Shown one piece after another: positions 50,519 to 59,570 of a stretch of DNA of 64,000 nt. The position numbers and the translations under genes were made by a program. This DNA is from Candidatus Zixiibacteriota bacterium (GTDB lineage Bacteria; Zixibacteria; MSB-5A5; GN15; FEB-12), in assembly GCA_020351995.1 (NCBI GenBank), contig CP070674.1:1609147-1673146 (forward strand), in the 5' to 3' direction. The notes below the pieces were generated by a model. The model saw only the letters and a list, made by a program, of their open reading frames with translations, was not told the origin of the DNA and searched no databases. The first letter of the stretch is position 1, and every line of letters begins with the position of its first letter.

Positions 50519-50953
50519 TTGAAGCTGATATTAAGAGTAACCTCGCACAGCGAGGATGAAACGCTGGCGCTTGCCGGCAAGCTGGCCTCACTGTTCAGGG
50601 GGGGTGATGTTCTGGTACTGTGCGGCCCGCTGGGTTCGGGCAAGACAGTCTTTGTGAGAGGCCTGACGGTGGCCCTGGGGCTGGATGAGTCACTGGTGAA
50701 CTCACCCTCGTTTACGCTCGTTAATGAATACCTGGGTGAAAGGCCGGTTTATCATTTCGATTTGTACCGCCTGGGCGATACCTCGGAACTGAAAGAAATC
50801 GGATGGGATGATTACCTTGAGCGCGACGGTATTGTGGTTGTGGAGTGGGGAGAGAAGGCCGGCGACTACCTGCCGTCACGCTATTATAAGATCGATTTCG
50901 CGATAGCCGACGAGAGCGACCGTGAAATAAGCATCGGATTCGAGGAGTCATGA
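50519..50953 (+). CDS. tsaE: tRNA t6A synthesis ATPase TsaE
   Basis: This 144-residue TsaE has the P-loop CGPLGSGKTVFVRGL at about 38-52, then NSPSFTLVNEY and YHFDLYRLGD, and VVVEWGEKAGDYLP near the end. TsaE works with TsaB and TsaD in making N6-threonylcarbamoyladenosine at position 37 of ANN-decoding tRNAs. The TTG start is four bases after porX. Four-base overlap with tsaB. Confidence 0.92.
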   Translation: MKLILRVTSHSEDETLALAGKLASLFRGGDVLVLCGPLGSGKTVFVRGLTVALGLDESLVNSPSFTLVNEYLGERPVYHFDLYRLGDTSELKEIGWDDYLERDGIVVVEWGEKAGDYLPSRYYKIDFAIADESDREISIGFEES

Positions 50954-51636
50954 AAGACTGGGCTAACAGCAATATACTGGCCATAGACAGTTCCGGCAGG
51001 TCGTTGATACTGGGTCTGAGTTTTGGCGGTGATCGTCTGGTTAAGTCGAGCGAAATGGTGGAGCGGTCGCACGGTCAGATCATCCTCAAGAAGATTTCGG
51101 GGTTGTTCGAATCGGCCGGAGCGAGCAAAGATGAATTGGACGGGATCAGTGTATGTACGGGTCCGGGGTCGTTTACGGGGTTGCGAATCGGAATCGCGGC
51201 GGCCAAGGGTCTGGCCGTGGCCCGGGGTATACCGGTTGTGGGAATCAGCCTGCTCGAGATTGCCGCACACAAGTCTTGCGATACTGACAGGGTGGTATCG
51301 GTGTTGATCCCTCTGCGGCGGGATGAGTTCATAGCAGCCGATGTTTTTCAGGGGAAACCCGTCGAAGATAAAGTGCGGGTAGTTTCCACCGCTGACTTAC
51401 CTATGCTGGCGAAAGACAATCCGGTGGCTTGCTATCATTGTCGGATCGGTGACCTAATGTCGGGCTTCGCAGGGGAAGATTTGACGGCTTTGATCGAGTA
51501 TGACGGGGCTGATTTGATTCAGCTGGGCCGCGATAGATTCACGGCAGGACTGGAAGCGGAGTTATCATCGCTGGAACCGTTGTATATTCAGAAATCACAG
51601 GCGGAGATCAAGTTTGACGCGCGCGACAAATCATGA
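50950..51636 (+). CDS. tsaB: tRNA t6A synthesis protein TsaB
   Basis: This 228-residue ASKHA-fold protein (YeaZ family) carries ILAIDSSGRSLILGLS, ERSHGQIILKKI and the signature CTGPGSFTGLRIGIAAAKGLA at about 68-88 (given here as positions plus CTGPGSFTGLRIG). It is the non-catalytic partner of TsaD in t6A synthesis. It overlaps tsaE by four bases (ATGA) and is followed at once by rimI; tsaD lies elsewhere. Confidence 0.92.
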   Translation: MKDWANSNILAIDSSGRSLILGLSFGGDRLVKSSEMVERSHGQIILKKISGLFESAGASKDELDGISVCTGPGSFTGLRIGIAAAKGLAVARGIPVVGISLLEIAAHKSCDTDRVVSVLIPLRRDEFIAADVFQGKPVEDKVRVVSTADLPMLAKDNPVACYHCRIGDLMSGFAGEDLTALIEYDGADLIQLGRDRFTAGLEAELSSLEPLYIQKSQAEIKFDARDKS

Positions 51637-51637
51637 T

Positions 51638-52105
51638 TTGCGGGTGAATATCCGGGATATGAGCCTGGCGGACATACCGGCAATAATGCAAATAGAAAGA
51701 CTTATTTTTCCGGATCCCTGGTCGGTGGCCGCGTTTAAGGAACAGGTTACAGCCGAGGGGTGGGGTGGCATAGTCGCTGAATGTGGCGGGGCGATAATCG
51801 GTTACGGCTGCTATTACATTGTGGAATCGGAGGCTCACCTGACCAACCTCGGGGTGGTACCCAAATACCGCAGAAAATCGGTTGCCAAACAGCTTTTGGG
51901 GAATATTTTACAGTTCGTAACGGAACGAAATTGCGAATATGTTTTTCTTGAAGTCAGGCCCAGTAATCGCGGGGCCGTAGCTTTTTATGAGAAGCACCAT
52001 TTTGAGGTGCTATATCGACGACCAAATTATTACAAACAGCCGGTTGAGGACGCGCTTGTAATGGGAAGGTACCTTGGCGGTACCGAGAAAGACCAGCAAC
52101 TATGA
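51638..52105 (+). CDS. rimI: RimI-like ribosomal protein/N-terminal alanine acetyltransferase
   Basis: This 155-residue GNAT enzyme has IRDMSLADIPAIMQIE at the N-terminus, FPDPWSVAAFKEQV, the acetyl-CoA loop VVPKYRRKSVAKQLLGN at about 82-98, and LEVRPSNRGAVAFYEKHHFE. RimI acetylates the N-terminus of ribosomal protein S18 in E. coli. Start choice is uncertain: TTG 51638 just after the tsaB stop, GTG 51644, or TTG 51614 inside tsaB; the first two fit the family length. The tsaE-tsaB-rimI order is common. Overlaps accD by four bases. Confidence 0.88.
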   Translation: MRVNIRDMSLADIPAIMQIERLIFPDPWSVAAFKEQVTAEGWGGIVAECGGAIIGYGCYYIVESEAHLTNLGVVPKYRRKSVAKQLLGNILQFVTERNCEYVFLEVRPSNRGAVAFYEKHHFEVLYRRPNYYKQPVEDALVMGRYLGGTEKDQQL

Positions 52106-52944
52106 CGTGGTTCAGAAAGGATAAATCGGGTCTTGCCCGTCAGGAAAAGAAGGATATCCCTGAAGGGTTGTGGACAAAGTGCCAGTCGTGCGGTGAAGTT
52201 GTATATAGCCGGAAGATGGAGGAGCTTCTGTGGGTTTGCCCGAATTGTGATTTCCATTTTCGAATATCGAGCCAAAAGTACATAGATTTGCTTCTGGACG
52301 ACGGCGCCCTGGAGCAGTTCGATACCACCATCTCGTCGAAAGACCCGCTCAAGTTTAAGGACTCCAAACGCTATCCGGACCGTATCAAGCAAGCCCAGCA
52401 GAAGACCGGCAAGGTTGAGGGGGTGACGTCGGGCCTGGGTACAATCGACGGGATACCGGTGTCGTTCGCGATAATGAATTTCGAGTTTATCGGCGGCTCG
52501 ATGGGTTCGGTGGTTGGTGAGAAGGTGGCACGAGCGATCGATCGATCGATCGAGCGGGAGATACCGCTGGTGATTGTCTCCTGCTCGGGAGGGGCGCGCA
52601 TGCAGGAAGGTATTCTGTCGCTTATGCAGATGGCCAAGACATCGGCCCTTCTGGCGATTCTGGCGGAGAAGAAGATTCCGTACATATCGATACTTACCAA
52701 TCCTACTACGGCCGGGGTAATGGCCTCCTATGCTTCGCTCGGTGATGTCATTCTTGCCGAGCCGAAAGCTCTCCTGGGTTTTGCCGGGCCGCGCGTGATT
52801 CAGCAGACGATCGGGGAGGATTTGCCGGAGGGATTCCAATCGTCGGAGTTCTTCCTTGAAAAGGGTTTTGTTGACCGGATAGTTCACCGTAAGGAGCTCC
52901 GCGACACGGTATCCCGGCTTCTGAAATTCATGTGGAGAAGGTGA
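52102..52944 (+). CDS. accD: Acetyl-CoA carboxylase carboxyltransferase beta subunit
   Basis: This 280-residue AccD has the N-terminal zinc ribbon with four cysteines (CQSC at about 31-34 and CPNC at about 53-56), then the crotonase-like carboxyltransferase fold. GSMGSVVGEKVARAID, SCSGGARMQEGILSLMQMAK and TNPTTAGVMASYASLGDVIL are the substrate and oxyanion blocks. It makes malonyl-CoA with AccA, whose gene is not nearby. Overlaps rimI by four bases and folC by one (TGATG); the accD-folC pair is a common arrangement. Confidence 0.95.
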   Translation: MTWFRKDKSGLARQEKKDIPEGLWTKCQSCGEVVYSRKMEELLWVCPNCDFHFRISSQKYIDLLLDDGALEQFDTTISSKDPLKFKDSKRYPDRIKQAQQKTGKVEGVTSGLGTIDGIPVSFAIMNFEFIGGSMGSVVGEKVARAIDRSIEREIPLVIVSCSGGARMQEGILSLMQMAKTSALLAILAEKKIPYISILTNPTTAGVMASYASLGDVILAEPKALLGFAGPRVIQQTIGEDLPEGFQSSEFFLEKGFVDRIVHRKELRDTVSRLLKFMWRR

Positions 52945-54221
52945 TGCGTCGCCATACTTATGCCTCGGCGGAGCGGTATATACTTTCCCGCGAGTTTTTC
53001 GGCATGAAACTGGGGCTGGAAAATATCACGGCTTTTCTGGAGTCGATTGGCTCTCCGCAGACAAAATACAAGACAATACATATCGCGGGAACGAACGGCA
53101 AGGGCTCGACGGCGGCCATGCTGGCGTCGATATACCATGCCCAGGGATATAAGACCGGGCTGTTTACATCGCCTCACCTGGTAAGCCTGCGAGAGCGGGT
53201 GAGAGTAGATGGACGAATGATACCCAAACGCTCGGTAGTGTCGTTTGTGGATCGGTATCGCAAGGTGTTGTCGGAGCGGAAGCTTTCGTTTTTCGAGTTG
53301 ATTACAGCCATGGCCCTGGAGCATTTTGCGCGGACCCGGGTTGATATCGCGGTGGTAGAAACCGGCCTGGGCGGAAGGCTGGACGCCTCTAATGTTCTTA
53401 GCCCCGAGCTGACGATCACTACCGATATCAGCCGGGACCATCTTGAAATTCTCGGTTATACCATTCCCAAAATCGCCCGGGAGAAGGCCGGGATCATCAA
53501 GTCATCGGTTCCCCACCTGATCGGTTTGCTTCCGCTGTCGGCGGAGAAAGTCATCCGGACCACATGTAAGGAAGTTGGAGCACCGTTTTTCAAGCTTCAC
53601 AAAAGCAACTTCGTTGTTTATCCAAATGAGATGAGCCTGAATTTCCAGTACAACGGCCTTGCTATTCGCAAGGTGAAGCCGTCGTTGCCGGGACCGCATC
53701 AGCTAAAGAATACGGCCCTGGTCCTCAAGGCGGTGTCGGTACTAAGAGAGCGGGGATTGAGGGTCGGCAAACGAGCCATAAGTGAGGGGATATCGCGCAC
53801 AGATTGGCCGGGTCGTTTTCAGATAATCCGGCGCAGCAATCTTCCAACGCATGTCTTCGATGTCTGCCACAACGCGGCGGGGATAGAGTCGTTTGTGGAC
53901 ACCATTCAAAAGACGTTCCCCGGCCGGAAGGCGAAAGTGATTACTGGTTTCGTAAAGCGTAAACAGCACCAGAAGATGTTCAACAGTTTGTCGCGGATCG
54001 CCGAGAGCTATGCCCTGGTCCCGCTTCGATCGGGTCGTTCATCAAATCTTGGCGAACTTATCGATCGGATCGATTTCAGGGGCGTGCCGCTGAGACGGTA
54101 CGGTTCTTTGAGGGGGGCTTATTCGAAGACTTTAAGAAACTGCGACCCCCGGGATGTTGTTGCTATAATTGGTTCCCACTTTCTAGTGGGTGAGTTTTTT
54201 GAGAAGTACCAGGTGAAATGA
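52944..54221 (+). CDS. folC: Folylpolyglutamate / dihydrofolate synthase
   Basis: This 425-residue Mur-ligase-fold enzyme adds glutamates to folate and, in bifunctional forms, makes dihydrofolate. HIAGTNGKGSTAAMLASIY is the P-loop, then TSPHLVSLRERVRVDGRMIP, VVETGLGGRLDASNVL, TTDISRDHLEILGYTIPKIA and EKAGIIK; the C-terminal domain has DVCHNAAGIESF. The ATG at 52944 overlaps the accD stop and follows GGAGAAGG, so it is preferred over upstream in-frame GTG codons. Overlaps the next kinase gene by four bases. Confidence 0.94.
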   Translation: MRRHTYASAERYILSREFFGMKLGLENITAFLESIGSPQTKYKTIHIAGTNGKGSTAAMLASIYHAQGYKTGLFTSPHLVSLRERVRVDGRMIPKRSVVSFVDRYRKVLSERKLSFFELITAMALEHFARTRVDIAVVETGLGGRLDASNVLSPELTITTDISRDHLEILGYTIPKIAREKAGIIKSSVPHLIGLLPLSAEKVIRTTCKEVGAPFFKLHKSNFVVYPNEMSLNFQYNGLAIRKVKPSLPGPHQLKNTALVLKAVSVLRERGLRVGKRAISEGISRTDWPGRFQIIRRSNLPTHVFDVCHNAAGIESFVDTIQKTFPGRKAKVITGFVKRKQHQKMFNSLSRIAESYALVPLRSGRSSNLGELIDRIDFRGVPLRRYGSLRGAYSKTLRNCDPRDVVAIIGSHFLVGEFFEKYQVK

Positions 54222-55633
54222 CCGAAAAGGGCAATAAGAAAACGAAGAGCAGCGCACCGAGGAAGAAAGCGTCGTCGGCCAAGACCCCGCGGAATACCCG
54301 GCAAGATCAGGCTGACCGGGAGGCGGTCAGTCTTCTCAAGAAAGAATTACAGGAAAAGATCACCAGTCTGACGGAAGCGAACCGTCAACTTAAACGGAAG
54401 ATCTTTGATCTCTATACGATTTTTGAGATAAGCCGGAATTTTTCGGCTGTTCTTGATTATCATCAATTGCTGGATACTTTCATATACACTTCGCTGGCCC
54501 AGGTGGGTGCTTCCAAGGCAGCCGTATACGTGGAACGAAGCCGTCAGGACGGGGTCTATGTTGTTGCCAAGCACAAAGGCTCGGGGGAGTTCCCGGCAGA
54601 AGACCTTCATTTTGAAGTTGGCACCACCATGATAGACTACCTGACAAGGCTCAATCGACCATCGCTGACGTCGGAACTTATGGGCGATATGGCAACCGAG
54701 AGAGAGCGACTGATATTGAATCAGTTTCACCCAGGTCTGGTTGTTCCGCTGATATTCCAAAGTCGGCTCGGCGGGCTCCTGCTGATCAGCGACAAGATGT
54801 CGGGTCGGGATTTCACCATGGATGACATTGAATTTCTTTCGATTCTGGGCAATAAGGTGTCGGTGTCTATAGAGAATACCCGGTTATACGAGGCTGAGAA
54901 AGTGGCCAGCCAGCAGTTGCGGGCGGCCCAGCAGCAGCTGGTGCACTCAGAGCGGCTGGCGGCTCTCGGGGAGATGTCGGCCAAGGTGGCTCACGAAATC
55001 AATAACCCGCTGGGGATTATCAAGAACTACATTCTGCTGGTCAAGAAATCTCTAATCGAGAATGAAGACGCTTCGGAATATACTGAGATTCTCAGCCAGG
55101 AAATCGAGCGAATCGCGAGAATCGTCAAGGAGCTTCTGGATTTCCATCGTCCCAAGGGGCTCGAGTACCAGAGTCTCGATGTGGCCCTGGTGCTGAGTGA
55201 CGTGTTGCTCTTGATGGAGCGTCAGATTGAGAGTAAGAGAATACAGCTGGTCAAACGGTTTGAGCCGAATTGCCCGAGAGTGGAAGGTTCACCGGAGAGC
55301 TTAAAGCAGGTCTTTTTGAATATTATTATCAACGCTCTTGATGTAATGGACACGGGCGGTATCCTGGAAGTATATATCACTCATGAGGGAAAGGAAATAG
55401 TAATCCTGTTTTCCGATACCGGACCGGGCATCCCGCCAGAGGTAATTCCGAGGATATTTGAGCCGTTTTTCACGACCAAGGAGCCCGGCAAGGGAACAGG
55501 CCTGGGTCTGTCGGTTTGTTACGGGATAATAAAACAGCACGGTGGGTCGATAACTTATAAAAACACCGATAATGGCGGCTGTTTCGAGGTAAGGCTGCCA
55601 GCGGCATCAAGATCGGGACGTCATGGCGAGTAA
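54218..55633 (+). CDS. Soluble GAF-domain sensor histidine kinase
   Basis: This 471-residue cytoplasmic kinase lacks membrane segments. It has a basic low-complexity N-terminus (1-33), a coiled coil at about 35-65, a GAF domain at about 75-222, then the HisKA helix with [20 protein letters not shown] (phospho-His about 259). The ATPase domain has N box [10 protein letters not shown]1 [19 protein letters not shown] and G2 [20 protein letters not shown]. The H box (AHEINNPL) is the NtrB/AtoS type that normally pairs with NtrC-family regulators, one of which lies two genes on. Coupled to folC (ATGA) and to the next gene by an 11-base overlap. Confidence 0.87.
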   Translation: MTEKGNKKTKSSAPRKKASSAKTPRNTRQDQADREAVSLLKKELQEKITSLTEANRQLKRKIFDLYTIFEISRNFSAVLDYHQLLDTFIYTSLAQVGASKAAVYVERSRQDGVYVVAKHKGSGEFPAEDLHFEVGTTMIDYLTRLNRPSLTSELMGDMATERERLILNQFHPGLVVPLIFQSRLGGLLLISDKMSGRDFTMDDIEFLSILGNKVSVSIENTRLYEAEKVASQQLRAAQQQLVHSERLAALGEMSAKVAHEINNPLGIIKNYILLVKKSLIENEDASEYTEILSQEIERIARIVKELLDFHRPKGLEYQSLDVALVLSDVLLLMERQIESKRIQLVKRFEPNCPRVEGSPESLKQVFLNIIINALDVMDTGGILEVYITHEGKEIVILFSDTGPGIPPEVIPRIFEPFFTTKEPGKGTGLGLSVCYGIIKQHGGSITYKNTDNGGCFEVRLPAASRSGRHGE

Positions 55634-57770
55634 AACTGAAAAGATCATAATTGTCGACGACGAGAAGCGCATGTGTGAGTCTCTGTCGGCTCTTCTGAAC
55701 GACGAGGGTTATGACGTTCAGGGGTACCAGGATCCGGCGGAGGCGGCGCAGGTGATTCGTACGAGCCGGGTTGACCTGGTCATTACCGACATCAAAATGC
55801 CCGGTGTGGATGGTCTTGAGTTGCTTCAGATAGTAAAGCAGGTGGATCTGGATATCCCGGTGATACTTATGACGGGTTACGCGTCGCTGGAATCTGCGGT
55901 GGAGGCTATTTCACGCGGGGCTTATGATTACCTTTTGAAGCCGGTGGAGTTTACCCAGCTTGATTTAGCCGTGAGGCGAGCTCTTGATAAGAGGCGCTCG
56001 GATCTGGCCCGACTTCGAATTCTCGAGGAATTGAAGATTTCCAACCTGATTTTACACCGTCGGATCAGCGAGTTGAACGCCCTATACGAGGCGGGCAAGT
56101 CGATCGGTTCGACAGCGAACCCTCAGGAACTTCTAAGACAGATCGTGGCCCTGGCCTCGAATGTGACCGAGGCCCAGGTAGGGTCGATTATGCTTCTGGA
56201 TGAGGATGGCGAGTACCTGACCATCGAAGCGGCCATCGGGCTCGAGGAAAAGATAATCGAGACGACGCGGCTACCTATCGGTGAGTCTATTGCCGGTAGC
56301 GTTGCCCAGCAGGGGCGTCCCCTGATGGTGGAGAATGTCGAAGAGGACGATCGGTTCAAGCGCATTAACAAGGAGCGGTACGGCGCGGCGTCGTTGTTGT
56401 GCTGTCCGCTGAAGATCAAGAATCGGGTCATTGGCGTGATCAATATGGCCAACAAGCAGGGCGGGGAAGGTTTCACCAAGGACGACCTGAGGCTGTTGAC
56501 TACCTTTGCCTCGCAGGCGGCTATCGCGGTGGACGACGCCAACCAGTTTGAGAAGAATCGGCGCCGTTTGACCGAATTTCAGATTCTGCATGAAATAACG
56601 ACAGAGCTAGCTCAGATACAGTCCCTGGCGGATTTCCACGAACGCCTGATCGATAAGCTCAGCCGGGTTTTTCCGATCGACTACTCGATCTTGTTTACCT
56701 GGGATGATTTGAAAAACGTTTTGGTGGCGGACGGTGTCTCGGGTGTGGCGGACATCCCGCTTACCCGCAGCGGGAAGATAGACCTGACCAAGATCCCGGT
56801 TGAAAAGATAATCTTCAGGTTTGCCGATGGGGACGAAGACAAATTCGCAGACATCGGCGGTCTGACATCGGCCATAGGGGAGAAAATGAATGAAAGCCAG
56901 GTATTTCCTTCACCGGCCAACGCTCACATGGCGATTCCCGTGTTCAAGTACGGTAACCTGGCTTACGTTTTTTACCTTGGTACCGACGCCCAGAGAAAGT
57001 TCAGCGATGAGGATATTTCGCTCGCCCGGCTGGTTATCTCGCAGGCGGCCATACTCTTTGAGAAGGAGAGGGCGCTGCTTAACGCCACCCGACTTCTGAC
57101 GATGGGGAACATGATTTCCGAGATTTCCCATGATCTTCGCCGGCCGCTTACATCTATCAAGGGTGGCTTGCAGATTATCGGCCAGCGCTGGCCGGATGTC
57201 ATGGAAAACTCGCAGTTTCTCAAGGACGTGCAGGACGAAGTTCACAGGATGAACGAACTCGTCAGGGAGCTGGTTGATTTTTCCAATCCGAACAAGTACC
57301 AGACAGAAAAAGTGGATTTGCGCCAGGTGGTGGAGCGAGCACGGGAGCTGGTGGACGCGGATCTTCGCAAGAGCAAGGTGAAGTTCGAAGCGAACTACGA
57401 GGACGCCGACTGGAACGTAATAGTTAACAAGAACCAGATTATGGAAGCCTTCCTGAATCTGTTTATAAATGCAGTTGACGCCATGCCCGATGGTGGGGTG
57501 CTTTCAGTTCACGGGCTGACAGAAACGCCCGAGCACAAGAAACAGGAGTACCTGGCCGTCCGGGTCACCGACACCGGGGTCGGCATAAAGAAGGAGAACC
57601 TGTCAAAGGTTTTCGACCGGTATTATACAACCAAGGAAACCGGGACAGGCCTCGGGTTGGCAGTGGTGGAACGAATAATCTCGGCCCACAATGGGACCCT
57701 GAGGGCCGAATCGGAGGAAGGCAAAGGGTCCACTTTCATTCTCTATTTTCCCATTGAAATGGCGAGCTAA
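55623..57770 (+). CDS. Hybrid signalling protein: receiver-GAF-GAF-histidine kinase
   Basis: These 715 residues have an N-terminal receiver domain (acidic pair in IVDDEKRM, phospho-Asp about 56 in ITDIKMPGVDG, Lys in DYLLKPVEF), a first GAF domain at about 155-305 and a second less conserved GAF-like region at about 320-480. HisKA follows with SEISHDLRRPLTSIKGGLQI (phospho-His about 503), then an ATPase domain (LFINAVDAMPDGG, DTGVGIKKENLSKVF, GTGLGLAVVERIIS). The order receiver-to-kinase suggests it takes phosphate from, or is controlled by, the preceding kinase. Last gene of the serS operon; a 91-base gap separates it from the NtrC-like regulator. Confidence 0.87.
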   Translation: MASKTEKIIIVDDEKRMCESLSALLNDEGYDVQGYQDPAEAAQVIRTSRVDLVITDIKMPGVDGLELLQIVKQVDLDIPVILMTGYASLESAVEAISRGAYDYLLKPVEFTQLDLAVRRALDKRRSDLARLRILEELKISNLILHRRISELNALYEAGKSIGSTANPQELLRQIVALASNVTEAQVGSIMLLDEDGEYLTIEAAIGLEEKIIETTRLPIGESIAGSVAQQGRPLMVENVEEDDRFKRINKERYGAASLLCCPLKIKNRVIGVINMANKQGGEGFTKDDLRLLTTFASQAAIAVDDANQFEKNRRRLTEFQILHEITTELAQIQSLADFHERLIDKLSRVFPIDYSILFTWDDLKNVLVADGVSGVADIPLTRSGKIDLTKIPVEKIIFRFADGDEDKFADIGGLTSAIGEKMNESQVFPSPANAHMAIPVFKYGNLAYVFYLGTDAQRKFSDEDISLARLVISQAAILFEKERALLNATRLLTMGNMISEISHDLRRPLTSIKGGLQIIGQRWPDVMENSQFLKDVQDEVHRMNELVRELVDFSNPNKYQTEKVDLRQVVERARELVDADLRKSKVKFEANYEDADWNVIVNKNQIMEAFLNLFINAVDAMPDGGVLSVHGLTETPEHKKQEYLAVRVTDTGVGIKKENLSKVFDRYYTTKETGTGLGLAVVERIISAHNGTLRAESEEGKGSTFILYFPIEMAS

Positions 57771-57792
57771 ACTGCACCGAATTGCCGAAAAT

Positions 57793-57817
57793 AAGCAAAA
57801 CTTTGTAGTTTTGGCTT
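57793..57817 (+). promoter_or_regulatory. Hairpin in the gap before the NtrC-like gene
   Basis: AAGC-AAAACT (57793-57802) and AGTTTT-G-GCTT (57807-57817) pair with one bulged base and a TTGT loop. No T run follows on the plus strand, so it is more likely a leader or attenuating structure than a terminator. Confidence 0.4.
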
Positions 57818-57861
57818 GATTAATGGCTAAAGGTGACGATATATAACGAAGAACCACGAAT

Positions 57862-59286
57862 ATGGCTAAGAACAAAGTGAAAATACTCGTAATCGATGAT
57901 GATCCAAAGATTTCCTGGTTACTGACGGAAGGTCTGGCCGGGAAATACGATTTTGTGTCGGCCCGCGACGGCTATGAGGGCTTGCAACTGGTTTCGACGG
58001 AGAAACCAGACCTGATCCTGCTGGACATAAAGATGCCCGGGATGACCGGGATCGAGGTTCTGGAGAAACTCAATAAGCTTGAAGAGCGCCCCGATGTGAT
58101 CATGGTTTCCGGACACGGTGAAACAAATTTTGTGGTCGACTCGATCAAGCTTGGCGCGGCGGAATTCATAAACAAGCCGTTTAACGTTGAGGAGATTGAC
58201 ATCCACATCAACAGTGTTCTCGAGCGTTCGCAGTTGAAAAAGGAGGTCAGGAAGCTCAAGACCGAGTTGAGGGCCCGTGAGGACTACAGTAATCTCATCG
58301 GTGATTCAGCCGCGATGCAGGATGTGAAATCGATTGTCGAGCAGGTGGCTGATTCGGAACTTACGGTGCTGATACGTGGGGAATCGGGTACCGGCAAGGA
58401 GATAATAGCGCGCCTTTGTCATGAGCTTTCGAGCCGAAAGAATAAACCGTTTTTGAAGGTAAACTGCGCGGCGATCCCGCGTGATTTGCTGGAGGCGGAG
58501 CTGTTCGGGTACGAAAAGGGCGCATTTACGGGGGCCCACAAGAACAAGCAAGGACGTTTTGAGTTAGCGGACAAGGGGACGATATTTCTCGACGAGATCG
58601 GCGATATGCCGATGGAGCTTCAGTCGAAACTTCTCCAGGTACTTGAGCAACAGGAGTTCGTGCGGGTAGGGGGAATTCAGAACATCCATGTCGATGTTCG
58701 GATAATCTGCGCGACGAATCGCAATCTTGAAGTGGCCATCAAAGAGCAGGGTTTCAGGGATGATCTTTTTTATCGTCTCAATGAGATTACCGTATTCATG
58801 CCGCCTCTGAGAGACAGGCCGGAAGACATTCCGCTTCTGGTGAACCACTTCCTGGAGAAGTACAACAGCCAGTATGAGCGCGAGTTCAGTCAAGTGTCGT
58901 CATCAACTATAGCCTTGCTGACAGAATTTCACTGGCCCGGCAACGTGCGGCAGTTAGAGAACATGATAAAACAGGCTGTGGTTCGGGGGGATGAAGCCAT
59001 CATCGCCGACCTAATAGCCTCAGCCGGAAGAGAATCTTCCGGGGCCGGGGTAGCTGATACCAAGCCGTTGACGTCAGTAATGGAGCCGGTCGACAGTCCC
59101 GAGCAGAAAACGTATTCCTTGAAAGATCGCATAGGTAAGACTGTGGCCGAGGAGGAGAAGCGTCTTATTGCCGAGGTTCTGACCAAGACGAACTGGAATC
59201 GCCGCAAGGCCGCGGAGCTTCTCGAAATCAGTTATCGTTCACTGCTTTACAAGATAAAAGACTACAAGCTGAACGCCACCGATTAG
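57862..59286 (+). CDS. NtrC-family sigma-54-dependent response regulator
   Basis: These 474 residues have the full NtrC order. Receiver: IDDDPKISW, phospho-Asp about 55 in LLDIKMPGMTG, Lys in EFINKPFN. AAA+ domain from about 145: Walker A GESGTGKE, the sigma-54 contact loop YEKGAFTGAHKNKQGR, Walker B FLDEIGDMPMELQ, arginine-finger region FRDDLFYRLNEI. The Fis-type helix-turn-helix is at the end (NRRKAAELLEISYRSLLYKI). It should activate sigma-54 promoters when phosphorylated. The two kinases just upstream are the probable inputs, and sigma-54-like sites precede the flagellin gene and the next gene. Confidence 0.94.
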   Translation: MAKNKVKILVIDDDPKISWLLTEGLAGKYDFVSARDGYEGLQLVSTEKPDLILLDIKMPGMTGIEVLEKLNKLEERPDVIMVSGHGETNFVVDSIKLGAAEFINKPFNVEEIDIHINSVLERSQLKKEVRKLKTELRAREDYSNLIGDSAAMQDVKSIVEQVADSELTVLIRGESGTGKEIIARLCHELSSRKNKPFLKVNCAAIPRDLLEAELFGYEKGAFTGAHKNKQGRFELADKGTIFLDEIGDMPMELQSKLLQVLEQQEFVRVGGIQNIHVDVRIICATNRNLEVAIKEQGFRDDLFYRLNEITVFMPPLRDRPEDIPLLVNHFLEKYNSQYEREFSQVSSSTIALLTEFHWPGNVRQLENMIKQAVVRGDEAIIADLIASAGRESSGAGVADTKPLTSVMEPVDSPEQKTYSLKDRIGKTVAEEEKRLIAEVLTKTNWNRRKAAELLEISYRSLLYKIKDYKLNATD

Positions 59287-59320
59287 CCTCTTACGGTGGC
59301 GACTATTTCACTCCTTTTTT
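59274..59320 (+). terminator. Possible terminator of the NtrC-like gene
   Basis: CGCCACCG (59274-59281) and CGGTGGCG (59294-59301) are a perfect inverted repeat that spans the stop codon. A run of six T lies 13 bases later, farther than in a classical intrinsic terminator. Confidence 0.45.
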
Positions 59321-59349
59321 GCTAGTTCCTGCGCAATTCATGTAACTTC

Positions 59350-59438
59350 GTGCATATTTGCACTATTGGGCTTGTTTATTTGGTGCAGAGGGGCTGCATT
59401 GGCGTTTCTGTTAAGTTCCTCTGCAGCAATCAAATGCA
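59350..59438. promoter_or_regulatory. TGCA-rich dyad cluster, candidate activator sites
   Basis: GTGCA-TATT-TGCAC (59350-59363) is a perfect dyad. TGCAG/CTGCA (59384-59398) and GCAGAGG/CCTCTGC (59385-59391 with 59418-59424) follow. TGCA occurs six times in about 90 bases. The cluster lies 70-160 bases upstream of a sigma-54-like promoter, the usual distance for NtrC-type enhancer sites. Confidence 0.42.
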
Positions 59439-59507
59439 ATCAGAAGAGATCTATTTCAGGCCACCTGACGGGAATTTTTTTCCCTTTATTTGGGGCTAGA
59501 TTCGTTA

Positions 59508-59523
59508 AGGAACGGCAGTTGCT
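59508..59523 (+). promoter_or_regulatory. Sigma-54-type promoter candidate before the GGDEF-like gene
   Basis: AGGAACGGCAGTTGCT has GG (59509-59510) and GC (59521-59522) ten bases apart and a perfect TTGCT -12 element; the -24 half has two mismatches. Transcription would start near 59534. Confidence 0.5.
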
Positions 59524-59570
59524 GTGTAGATTATGAACAAGTGCATCTGTGCGTCAACATCCGGTAGGGA

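Noticed and set aside
52547-52560. GATCGATCGATCGATC tract inside accD as a possible regulatory repeat
   Set aside because: It falls in a conserved coding region and encodes ordinary AccD residues (AIDRSIER); nothing suggests phase variation, since the unit is four bases but the frame is intact and conserved.
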